From Elusimicrobiales bacterium (lineage in GTDB: Bacteria > Elusimicrobiota > Elusimicrobia > Elusimicrobiales > UBA9959), in the NCBI GenBank assembly GCA_031082205.1, contig JAVHLJ010000003.1:64890-128889 (forward strand): DNA of 64,000 nt, given 5' to 3'. The translations under genes and the position numbers were made by a program. The first letter of the stretch is position 1. Each line of letters begins with the position of its first letter. The notes under the pieces are model-generated. The model did not search any database and was not told the origin of the DNA. It worked only from the letters and a program-made list of their open reading frames with translations. Shown here piece by piece: positions 18,602 to 26,517 of this stretch.

Positions 18602-19440
18602 ACGACCTTAAGAAATGCGTATTCCCCGCCGATCTGAATTCCGCGCTCGCCGCGCTGTCGGACCGCAAGTCCTCGCCTTTCGCGCTGGCGGGAGGGACTC
18701 TCTCCGGCAAGAACATAGGCCCGGAGACGGGCTCGCTCGTGGACCTCAAGCGCCTGCCGCTGTCCGCGATAAAGGCGACGGCCTCCGGGCTTTCCATAGG
18801 CGCCCTGGCCACCTTCGACGAGATAGAGAACTCCAAGGCCGTGAAGTCCTGGGCCGGCGGAGTCCTCTGCGCCGCCGCCGCCAAATGCTCCAGCCAGCTG
18901 GTGCGCAACATGGCCACGATAGGCGGCAATATCGCGCGCCCCAACGCCTTCAACGTGTTCCCGCCCCTGCTGCTGGCCCTCGACGCCAAAGTGAAGGTCG
19001 CCTGGAAAGGCGGGTCCAGGACCCTGCCGCTGGCCGGTCTCTACGACGGGACGCTGAAGCGGACCCCCGGCCGCGACTGCCTGATAACCGAGGTGATACT
19101 GCCGGCCTCCTCGAAGGGCCTTAAATGCGCTTTCGAGAAGTTCGCCAGGACCGAGTCCAGCTGGGAGTCTTACATAACCCTGGCGATGTGCGCCGAGGTG
19201 AAGAAAGGCGTCATAAAGTCGGCCAGGATAGGGATAGGCGCCCTTTCCGCCGTGCCCGCCCTGGCCCCCAAGGCCGCCGCCGCCCTGGCCGGCGGGTCGC
19301 CCGGCGAAGCCGCCGGCAAGACCGCCGCCGCCGCGCTGGCGGGCGACCTGGCCGGGATGAGGATCTCGCCCAAGTCCATGGAATTCAAGAAAGAGGTGGC
19401 CGCGGCGCTGCTCAGGCGCTTCGTCGCCTCGCTCGCCTAA
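18598..19440 (+). CDS. FAD-binding subunit of molybdenum hydroxylase, set 2
   Basis: This 280-residue medium subunit matches the CoxM family. The second FAD motif, NMATIGGNIARPNAF (about 103-117), is intact. The first one reads LAGGTLSGKNIG, a shorter version of the usual GGTDL loop. It starts at a GTG that overlaps the stop of the PmbA-like gene, with a clear GGAGG about 8 bp upstream, so it appears translationally coupled to the protease pair. It should form a complex with the small subunit at 19456 and the large subunit at 20003. Gene order in this set is FAD, Fe-S, Mo, the common CoxMSL arrangement. Confidence 0.9.
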   Translation: MNDLKKCVFPADLNSALAALSDRKSSPFALAGGTLSGKNIGPETGSLVDLKRLPLSAIKATASGLSIGALATFDEIENSKAVKSWAGGVLCAAAAKCSSQLVRNMATIGGNIARPNAFNVFPPLLLALDAKVKVAWKGGSRTLPLAGLYDGTLKRTPGRDCLITEVILPASSKGLKCAFEKFARTESSWESYITLAMCAEVKKGVIKSARIGIGALSAVPALAPKAAAALAGGSPGEAAGKTAAAALAGDLAGMRISPKSMEFKKEVAAALLRRFVASLA

Positions 19441-19455
19441 GTACCGGGAGAAAAA

Positions 19456-19977
19456 ATGAAAAAGAACAAGACCGAGTCCCTGGCCGCGGAAAAAGGCCTC
19501 TTCGTAATTTCCCTCACCCTCAACGGCCGCCCGGCCGAGTTCAGGGTAAAGCCCGGCGATTTCCTGCTGGACGCGCTGCGCGCCCACGGCTGGAAAGGCA
19601 CCAAGAAAGGCTGCGACACCGGCGACTGCGGCTCCTGCGCCGTGATGTTCAACGGCAAGCCGCGCCTGGCCTGCATGATCCCGGCCGTCACCGCCCACGG
19701 CGCCGTCGTAGGGACCATCGAGGGCGTAGGCACGGTGGACAAGCCCCACCCGGTGCAGGAGGCCTTCGTCGAGGCCGGCGCCGTGCAGTGCGGTTTCTGC
19801 ATACCGGGCATGGTCATCACCTCGAAGCACCTGCTCGAGAACGTCCCGGACCCGTCCGAGGCGCAGATAAAGAAGGCGCTCGACGGCAACCTCTGCCGCT
19901 GCACCGGCTACGTCAAGCAGATAGAGGCGGTAAAGATCGCCTCCAAGAAGCTCAGGACGAAGCGAGCCGCGAAATAA
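19456..19977 (+). CDS. 2Fe-2S subunit of molybdenum hydroxylase, set 2
   Basis: This 173-residue CoxS-type subunit carries two 2Fe-2S clusters. The first is bound by C53, C58, C61 and C73, the second by C112, C115, C147 and C149. It has an N-terminal extension of about 15 residues compared with the set 1 subunit. It follows the FAD gene by 15 bp, with the purine-rich leader GGGAGAAAAA as ribosome-binding site, and precedes the large-subunit gene by 25 bp. All ligands are present, so it should be functional. Confidence 0.93.
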   Translation: MKKNKTESLAAEKGLFVISLTLNGRPAEFRVKPGDFLLDALRAHGWKGTKKGCDTGDCGSCAVMFNGKPRLACMIPAVTAHGAVVGTIEGVGTVDKPHPVQEAFVEAGAVQCGFCIPGMVITSKHLLENVPDPSEAQIKKALDGNLCRCTGYVKQIEAVKIASKKLRTKRAAK

Positions 19978-20002
19978 GACCGGGCCATAACGGAGAACGA
20001 TC

Positions 20003-22318
20003 ATGGAAAAGAAAGATTTCAAGGTAGTCAATCAGCGCGTCGACAAGCAGGACGCCCTGGGCCTGGCCTGCGGCCACCCCGTCTTCGCCGACGACATGGA
20101 TTTCGCCGGCATGCTCTACGGCCGTCTGCTCTGGAGCCCCCACGCCCACGCCAGGATAAAGAAGATAGACGTCTCGGCCGCGATGAAAGTGCCCGGCGTC
20201 AAGGCCGTCCTGACCTGGAAGGACGTGCCGCGCGTGCTGCGCACCACGGCCGGCCAGGGCTATCCCGAGCCGTCCCCTTACGACACCTGCACGCTCGACA
20301 ACAAGGTGCGCTTCGTGGGCGACCGCGTCGCCGCCGTCGCCGCCGAGACGCCCGAGGCCGCGCAGGAGGCCCTGGGTCTCATAAAGGTGGATTACGAAGT
20401 GCTGCCCGCCCTGTTCGACCCGCTGCTGGCCGACAAGCCCGGCGCTCCGGTCATCCACGACGAGCCCGACGCCAAGAACATCCCCGACGCCAAAAAGAAC
20501 ATAGCCGCCAAGTTCGAGTTCGAAGTGAAGAACGGCGAATGGTTCAAGGACGCCGACTTCGTCTTCGAGAAGACCTACTCGATGCCGTACCTGCAGCATT
20601 GCGCCATCGAGAACCACACCGTCATCACCAGCCTCGACCATCACGGCCGCCTCGTGATACGCACCTCCACCCAGGTGCCGTTCCACGTGCGCCGCATAGT
20701 CGCCCAGGCCCTGCAGATCCCGGTCAAGAAGATACGCGTCATAAAGCCCCGCATAGGCGGCGGCTTCGGCTCCAAGCAGGAGGTGCTGCTCGAGGACATC
20801 TGCTCGGCGCTGACGCTCAAGACCGGCAAGCCGGTCAGGATAGAGTACAACCGAAAGGAGACCTTCGTCTCGTCGCGCACCCGCCATCCCGCGGTGGTGC
20901 GGCTCAAGACCGGCGTGAAGAAGGACGGCACCATCACCGACGCCGAGATGGATATCACGCTCAATACCGGCGCCTACGGCTCCCACGCGCTGACCGTCAT
21001 GATGTGCTCGGGCTCCCACACCATACCGATGTACAAGGTCGCCAATAACATAAAGTTCATCGGCAAGAGCGTCTACACCAACCTGCCGGTGGCCGGCGCC
21101 TACCGCGGCTACGGCGCGACCCAGGGCTTCTTCGCCTGGGAATCGCAGATGGACATCATGGCCGACGCCGTCGGCATGGACCGGATCGAGTTCCGCAAGC
21201 GCAACTATATCCGCCTCGGCGAGGGTTCGCCGGTCTTCAAGGCCATGGGCGAGGGGCGCGAGGGCGTCGAGCAGGTCATCACCTCCACCGGACTCTACGA
21301 ATGCATCGAAGAGGGCATGAAGGCCATCAAGTGGAAGGAAAAGAAGGAAAAGTACCGCCACCAGACGGGGCCGGTACGCCGCGGCCTGGGCATGTGCGGC
21401 CTGATGCAGGGCTCCGGCATCCCGGAAGTGGACATGGGCTGCGCCACCATCAAGATGAACGAGGACGGCTCTTTCAACCTGCTGATGGGCGCGGCCGACC
21501 TGGGCACCGGCTCGGACACGATACTGTCGCAGATAGCGGCCGAGGTGCTGGGCGTCAAGGTGACGGATATCATCGCCCATTCCTCGGACACCGACATCAC
21601 GCCTTTCGACGTGGGCGCCTACGCCTCGTCGACGACCTTCATCTCCGGCGGCGCGGTCAAGAAGGCCGCCGAGCGGGTGCGCGAGATGATAATCGAGGTC
21701 GGCGCGAAGATACTTGAGAAGAAGAAAGAGGACCTGAGGCTGGAAGGGGGGAAGGTCGTCGCCAGGGACGGGGCCTCCTGCTCCCTGTCCGAGGTGGCCA
21801 ACACCTCGCTGTACTATTACAACCAGCACCAGATAACGGCCTCCGCCTCGCATTTCGGCCACACCTCGCCGCCGCCCTTCGCGGCGCATTTCGCCGAGGT
21901 GGAAGTGGACACCGAGACGGGCAAGGTGAGGATACTGGACTATGTCTCCTGCGTGGACTGCGGCACCGCCATCAACCCGACGCTGGCCGAGGGCCAGAAC
22001 GACGGCGCCACGCTCAACGGCATAGGGCATACGCTCAGCGAGGAGATGGAGTTCTCGTCGGCCGGCACGCCGCTCAACGCCAGCTTCAGGCGCTACAAGA
22101 TCCCCAGCACCGAGGACCTGCCGCCGATGAAGACGATAATCATCCCGACCTTCGAGCCCAACGGCCCTTTCGGCGCCAAGTCGGTCTCGGAGATAGGCAT
22201 CAACGGCCCGCTGCCGGCCGTCGCCAACGCGATAGCCGACGCGACCGGCGCCCGCCTCTACGACGGCCCGTTCACGCCTGACAAGGTCCTGCGGGCCGTG
22301 AAGAACAGGGCGTCCTGA
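20003..22318 (+). CDS. Molybdenum hydroxylase large subunit (xanthine dehydrogenase family), set 2
   Basis: This 771-residue molybdopterin subunit has the cofactor loop GGGFGSKQ at 252-259, the substrate-pocket segment GAYRGYGATQG, and the catalytic glutamate E730 in GAKSVSEIGING. These differ from set 1 (GGGFGGKE, AFRGFG, KGMGEVPLIG), so the two enzymes probably prefer different substrates. The GAYRGYG and GAKSVSEIG forms recall XdhA-type xanthine dehydrogenases of anaerobes, but nicotinate- or purine-hydroxylase activity cannot be excluded. It closes a canonical medium-small-large operon and is followed after 7 bp by the TolC-like gene. No in-frame TGA is seen. Confidence 0.9.
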   Translation: MEKKDFKVVNQRVDKQDALGLACGHPVFADDMDFAGMLYGRLLWSPHAHARIKKIDVSAAMKVPGVKAVLTWKDVPRVLRTTAGQGYPEPSPYDTCTLDNKVRFVGDRVAAVAAETPEAAQEALGLIKVDYEVLPALFDPLLADKPGAPVIHDEPDAKNIPDAKKNIAAKFEFEVKNGEWFKDADFVFEKTYSMPYLQHCAIENHTVITSLDHHGRLVIRTSTQVPFHVRRIVAQALQIPVKKIRVIKPRIGGGFGSKQEVLLEDICSALTLKTGKPVRIEYNRKETFVSSRTRHPAVVRLKTGVKKDGTITDAEMDITLNTGAYGSHALTVMMCSGSHTIPMYKVANNIKFIGKSVYTNLPVAGAYRGYGATQGFFAWESQMDIMADAVGMDRIEFRKRNYIRLGEGSPVFKAMGEGREGVEQVITSTGLYECIEEGMKAIKWKEKKEKYRHQTGPVRRGLGMCGLMQGSGIPEVDMGCATIKMNEDGSFNLLMGAADLGTGSDTILSQIAAEVLGVKVTDIIAHSSDTDITPFDVGAYASSTTFISGGAVKKAAERVREMIIEVGAKILEKKKEDLRLEGGKVVARDGASCSLSEVANTSLYYYNQHQITASASHFGHTSPPPFAAHFAEVEVDTETGKVRILDYVSCVDCGTAINPTLAEGQNDGATLNGIGHTLSEEMEFSSAGTPLNASFRRYKIPSTEDLPPMKTIIIPTFEPNGPFGAKSVSEIGINGPLPAVANAIADATGARLYDGPFTPDKVLRAVKNRAS

Positions 22319-22325
22319 CCCCGGC

Positions 22326-23627
22326 ATGAGGATCCCGTCCTGCGCCCTCTTCCTGACGCTGTGCTGCGCCGCCGCATCCGCGCAGGAGGGGGGCGCAGCT
22401 TTTACGCCCAGGGCCTATATCTCCGCCGTCCTCGAGGCCTCGCCGGCCATGGCCAGGGCGGAACTGACCCTGGCCCGGGCCAGGAACGAGTACAGGGCCG
22501 CCGTGCTGGACGCGGCGCTGCCTTCCTTCTCGCTCTCGCTCTCGGGCAGCCTCTATGACGACGCCGACACGCGCCTTCGCCTGGAGCGGGGGGATTTTAC
22601 CTCGTCGCTGTCGGCCGCCTGGAACCTTTACGATTCGGCCTCCGGGCCGGTGCGCAGGATAAGGACGGCCCGGCTGGACTACGGGCAGGCTGAACTCACC
22701 TACCTGATAGCCAGGCAGGAGGAAGCCCTCAAGGCCCTCAGCCGGTTCTATGCCCTCTATTCCGCCCGCGGGAGGGTGGCCGCCGCCAAAGCCAATCTGT
22801 CCTCCCGCGAGCGCCAGTACAAGGATACCAACGACCAGTACCAGTCGGGCACGCGCAGCCGCATCGAGGTGATGCAGAGCGAGGGCGACAAGCTGCAGAG
22901 CGAGCTCTCGCTGGCCCAGGCGGAGACGGCGGGGATAAAGGCGCTGATGGCCTTCAACGAGCTGATCAACGCGGACCCCGTCGCCCCGGCGGAGGTGGAG
23001 GTCAGCACCGCCGTTCCCGACATAACCCTGCCCCTGCCGCCCTCGGACGCCGTAAAAGCGCTGGAGAGCAATTTCAGCCTGCGCCGCCGCAGGCTGGCCC
23101 TGGAAAAGACCAAGATCACCACCCGCAACGCCGTGGCGGCGGAACTGCCGCGCCTGCGGCTGGACGCCTCGTGGCAGAAGTCCGGCCTGGGGGTGATCGG
23201 AGAGCCCGCCTACGGCGGAGCCGGCAATCCGGACTACGGCCTTCGCGCCTCCCTGTCGTTCCCATTCGGTTTCTTCTGGGCGCAGAACGCGCTTGAAATA
23301 AGCCGTACTCGCGACTCGCTCAGTTCGGCCGAAGCCGACCTCCGGGACGCCGAGCGCGCCCTCCGCACCGAGGTGCTGACTGCGCAGAAGGAGATAGAGC
23401 TCCAGGTCAGGTCGCGCGACCTGCTCGAATTCCAGGTGAAGACGCAGAAGGAGTCCACCGACAACCTGCTTTCGGAATATTCGCTGGGAGGAGCCAACAT
23501 GCTGCAGCTCGACACCGCCCAGACCAAACTGCTCGATTCCACGAACGGCCGCATAGCGGCCATAAACGCCCTGGATATAGCCCTGGCCGGGTACAGGGCC
23601 CTGCTCGGGGAAAGGATATGGGAATGA
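22326..23627 (+). CDS. TolC-family outer membrane efflux protein
   Basis: The 433-residue protein has a signal peptide (about 1-19, ending ASAQ) and two long heptad-rich helical regions, about 95-220 and 300-425. These alternate with short strand regions, the repeat layout of TolC. Characteristic pieces are GTRSRIEVMQSE and the late YSLGGANMLQLDTAQ. It forms the outer-membrane channel of a tripartite exporter together with the adaptor, ATPase and permease genes that follow without gaps. The cargo is unknown. Its stop lies inside the first codons of the adaptor gene. Confidence 0.88.
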   Translation: MRIPSCALFLTLCCAAASAQEGGAAFTPRAYISAVLEASPAMARAELTLARARNEYRAAVLDAALPSFSLSLSGSLYDDADTRLRLERGDFTSSLSAAWNLYDSASGPVRRIRTARLDYGQAELTYLIARQEEALKALSRFYALYSARGRVAAAKANLSSRERQYKDTNDQYQSGTRSRIEVMQSEGDKLQSELSLAQAETAGIKALMAFNELINADPVAPAEVEVSTAVPDITLPLPPSDAVKALESNFSLRRRRLALEKTKITTRNAVAAELPRLRLDASWQKSGLGVIGEPAYGGAGNPDYGLRASLSFPFGFFWAQNALEISRTRDSLSSAEADLRDAERALRTEVLTAQKEIELQVRSRDLLEFQVKTQKESTDNLLSEYSLGGANMLQLDTAQTKLLDSTNGRIAAINALDIALAGYRALLGERIWE

Positions 23628-24541
23628 AAAAGACGCTCAAGACCGCTTTTTGGGCCGTGCTCCTTCTCCTGGCCCTGTCGGCCGCTTTCTACGGATATGG
23701 CCGCTACAGCCGCATGCTGGTCAGGCCGGACATAGAGGACTTCCTGCGTACCGTAGAACAAGGGGAGCTCAAGCTGGATATGCAGGAATCCGGGGAGCTG
23801 GTCTCGCGCGACAGCGTGGACGTATTCCCTCCCGGCCGCGGCTTCATAGTCGAGATAACGAAGAAGGAAGGGGAGTACGTCGGGAAAGGCGAGAAGATAA
23901 TGATGTTCAAGGGCGGCGAGCGCATAGACTCGGACCAGTACGTCCCCGTGCCCGTCACCGCCCCCCGCGAGGGCCTGCTGACCAGGTGCGTCGGCATGAG
24001 GGGGTCGAGCGACGCCGAGATAAGGGAGGGGAACCGCGTCTCGGGGCCGACCAACTGCGTGGCCCGCGTGGTGGACATGGGGACGCTGGCCGTCAACCTC
24101 CAGATCAGCGAGATAGACATCTACAAGCTCAGGCCCGGCATGCCGGTGACCATAACCTTCACCGCCATCCCCGGCGAGAAGTTCGCCGGGAGGGTGGACG
24201 TCATCTCGCCGATGGCCGAAGTCCGCTCCGGCACCTGGGGCAGCACCACCAAGGTGTTCCGGGTGGTCATAAGCATCGACCGCCCCACCCAGAAGATGCG
24301 CGTCGGCATGAGCGCGGTGGTCACCGCCAATCTCAAGGCCAAGCGGGACGCCGTCAAGGCGCCCATCGAGGTCCTTTTCCAGGAAGGCCTGAATTACTAC
24401 GTTTACCGCCGAAAACAGGGCTACGAGTACGACAAGGTCCAGGTTTTTCCGGGGCTCAGGTCGGAATCGGAAGTGGAACTCAAAGGCGAGGTTAAACCGG
24501 GCGACGTGCTCTTCACCGCCCGGCCGGAGACCCTCAGATAG
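23624..24541 (+). CDS. MacA/HlyD-type periplasmic adaptor
   Basis: This 305-residue membrane-fusion protein links the inner-membrane MacB-like transporter to the TolC-like channel. It has an N-terminal transmembrane anchor (about 5-25), then beta-barrel and lipoyl-like regions with the VEITKKEGEYVGKGEKI hairpin at about 73-89 and the GMPVTITF barrel strand near 170. It is short for a MacA because the coiled-coil hairpin is almost absent. The ATG at 23624 is preferred to 23618 because AAAGGA lies at proper distance only from the former. Its TAG is immediately followed by the ATPase ATG. Confidence 0.85.
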   Translation: MKKTLKTAFWAVLLLLALSAAFYGYGRYSRMLVRPDIEDFLRTVEQGELKLDMQESGELVSRDSVDVFPPGRGFIVEITKKEGEYVGKGEKIMMFKGGERIDSDQYVPVPVTAPREGLLTRCVGMRGSSDAEIREGNRVSGPTNCVARVVDMGTLAVNLQISEIDIYKLRPGMPVTITFTAIPGEKFAGRVDVISPMAEVRSGTWGSTTKVFRVVISIDRPTQKMRVGMSAVVTANLKAKRDAVKAPIEVLFQEGLNYYVYRRKQGYEYDKVQVFPGLRSESEVELKGEVKPGDVLFTARPETLR

Positions 24542-25222
24542 ATGATACTCTGCCGCGGCCTCGAGAAGATATACGAGGGCGGAAAGTCCGGCTGGCCGGC
24601 GCTCCGCGGAGTCTCTTTTTCAATAGAGCCGGGCGAGTTCGTGGCGGTGACCGGCCCTTCCGGCTGCGGCAAGTCCACGCTGCTCAACATACTCGGGCTG
24701 CTCGACGAGCCGAGCGGCGGCGCCTACGAGCTCGGCGGGCTGGACGCCTCGCGCATGTCCGACGGCGAGCGCTCCCGCGCGCGCCTTCACCGGATCGGTT
24801 TCGTTTTCCAGGCCTTCCATCTTCTCAACCGGCTATCCGCGCTGGAGAACGTCTGCCTGCCCATGATGTACGCGGGCGAGACCTCCGACGGCATGCGCCG
24901 CAGGGCGCACGAACTGCTGGCGCGCGTCGGCCTCAAAGGGAAGGAGCGCAAGACCCCGCTGGAACTCTCCGGAGGCGAGCGCCAGCGCGTGGCCATAGCC
25001 AGGGCCCTGGCCAATTCCCCGAAGCTGCTGCTGGCGGACGAGCCCACGGGCAACCTCGACTCCGCCTCCAGCCGGGAGATAATGGACATACTCTTCGAAC
25101 TGGGCCGCGGGGGGATGACCGTCATCATGGTGACCCACGACCGGGAACTGGCGGCCCGGGCCGGCAGGGATATCCGCATGCGCGACGGGAAAATAGAAGC
25201 CCACAGGGGCGGGGATAAATGA
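24542..25222 (+). CDS. MacB/LolD-type ABC transporter ATPase
   Basis: This 226-residue ATPase has a complete nucleotide-binding set: Walker A GPSGCGKST at about 38-46, signature LSGGERQRVAIARAL, Walker B LLLADEPTGNLD, and the switch histidine in MVTHDREL. It belongs to the MacB/LolD/FtsE group, which powers mechanotransmission exporters and does not pump through its own membrane domain. The ATPase and permease are separate genes here, unlike E. coli MacB. It overlaps the permease start by 4 bp. Together with the TolC-like and adaptor genes it forms a tripartite system. Confidence 0.93.
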   Translation: MILCRGLEKIYEGGKSGWPALRGVSFSIEPGEFVAVTGPSGCGKSTLLNILGLLDEPSGGAYELGGLDASRMSDGERSRARLHRIGFVFQAFHLLNRLSALENVCLPMMYAGETSDGMRRRAHELLARVGLKGKERKTPLELSGGERQRVAIARALANSPKLLLADEPTGNLDSASSREIMDILFELGRGGMTVIMVTHDRELAARAGRDIRMRDGKIEAHRGGDK

Positions 25223-26517
25223 CCCGCGCCCTCTATAACGCCGCCCGCACGGGGCTCGCCGAGATACTGGCCCACAAGACCCGCTCCACGCTGAGCTTCC
25301 TGGCCATCGCGGCCGGCTCCGTGGTCTTCATAGACGCTTTTTCCGCCATAGTCGCCACCTACGCCCGCCTGGAGAGCCAGAAAGAGGTCTCGGGCATGGC
25401 AAGGATGAAGATCTCTCAGAACAACAGCCGCAGCGTCGCCGACGTGGACGATTACCAGCCTCCGCCAGTGATAACTTACGACGACGTGCTGCGCCTGAAG
25501 GAGAGGGTCCCGGGTCTTTACATGGTCTCCCCGGAGGGGACCAACTGGCGGAACGTCCTGGAGTACGACGGGCAGCGGGTCCTGACCCGCGTGGCGGGGA
25601 TAACCCCGGAGTGGCGGAAACGCGACTTCGTATACGACCTCAAGGGCCGCTTCATCGACTGGCACGACGTGGACCAGAAGCTGCGCGTCTGCGTCCTTGT
25701 GCGGCCGGCTCCGCCGGAGCCCTCCAACGCCTTCTTCAAGACCATGCGGCAGAAATACAACTACATGGGCGGCTACGACATGCTGGTCACCCATAACGAC
25801 CTGCTGGGCCGCGTTATAAAGATAGACGGGATCAATTTCACCGTCATAGGCGTCCTCGACGAACTGCCGCCCTCCCGCAAGCCGCCCCGCATCTGGTGGT
25901 CCGGCGGGGACTACAAGGCCCTGGCTCCGGTCACGACGCTCATGCATTACGGCGTACTGCGCTCCCATAATTCGCTTGACGTGAGCATAGACGCCGGGGA
26001 CGAAAAGGGTTTCGACGAGGCCATGCGGCTGGTGCGCAACTTCCTCAAGGTCCGTTTCGGCGACGAGGATTTCTTCGTGGTCGAGAACCAGATGGACGCG
26101 ATAAAGGAGAGCATGTCCCGGAACATAAGTTCCTCGCTGGTCACCATCTCCCTCGGGATGCTGGCCTTCATCGCGGGCGGTATAGGCATAATGAACGTGA
26201 CTCTGGCGACCGTTTTCGCCCGCACCAAAGAGATAGGCGTGCGCAGGGCCATCGGCGCCGGCCGCGGGGACATCATGCTCCAGTTCATAGTGGAGGCCGT
26301 GATGCTGGGGCTTATCGGCGGGCTCCTGGGAACCGCCCTGGGCTGGTTCTGGGGCGTTCCGGCCAAGGTCATGCTGGGCATGCCCCCCAGCCCCATAAAG
26401 GTATGGATGCCGCTGGTCTCGGTCTTCATAGCGGCGCTGACGGCTTTCGTCTTCGCCATCTATCCCGCCTGGGTGGCCGCCGGCCTCAAACCCGCCGAGG
26501 CGCTGAGGGCCGAATGA
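25219..26517 (+). CDS. MacB/FtsX-type ABC transporter permease
   Basis: This 432-residue permease has one N-terminal transmembrane helix (about 20-45), a large periplasmic domain (about 50-310) and three C-terminal helices (about 315-420). This is the four-helix MacB plan. The conserved segment GGIGIMNVTLATVFARTKEIGVRRAIGA is split here by family knowledge into the third-helix entrance GGIGIMN and the coupling region KEIGVRRAIGA. It should work with the ATPase at 24542 to drive export through the TolC-like channel. Its stop overlaps the ATG of the glycosyltransferase gene, so that gene is translationally linked to the exporter. Confidence 0.92.
   Translation: MTRALYNAARTGLAEILAHKTRSTLSFLAIAAGSVVFIDAFSAIVATYARLESQKEVSGMARMKISQNNSRSVADVDDYQPPPVITYDDVLRLKERVPGLYMVSPEGTNWRNVLEYDGQRVLTRVAGITPEWRKRDFVYDLKGRFIDWHDVDQKLRVCVLVRPAPPEPSNAFFKTMRQKYNYMGGYDMLVTHNDLLGRVIKIDGINFTVIGVLDELPPSRKPPRIWWSGGDYKALAPVTTLMHYGVLRSHNSLDVSIDAGDEKGFDEAMRLVRNFLKVRFGDEDFFVVENQMDAIKESMSRNISSSLVTISLGMLAFIAGGIGIMNVTLATVFARTKEIGVRRAIGAGRGDIMLQFIVEAVMLGLIGGLLGTALGWFWGVPAKVMLGMPPSPIKVWMPLVSVFIAALTAFVFAIYPAWVAAGLKPAEALRAE

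Noticed and set aside
10221-22318. Selenocysteine-containing molybdenum hydroxylase
   Set aside because: No in-frame TGA interrupts either large subunit. Selenium as a non-coded ligand cannot be judged from sequence, and no yqeB or yqeC gene is in the window.
19952-22327. A 791-codon minus-strand frame opposite the set 2 large subunit
   Set aside because: Antisense shadow; the plus strand encodes all molybdenum hydroxylase motifs. The same applies to long frames at 3150-4613, 6924-8795, 18448-20031 and 57421-59787.
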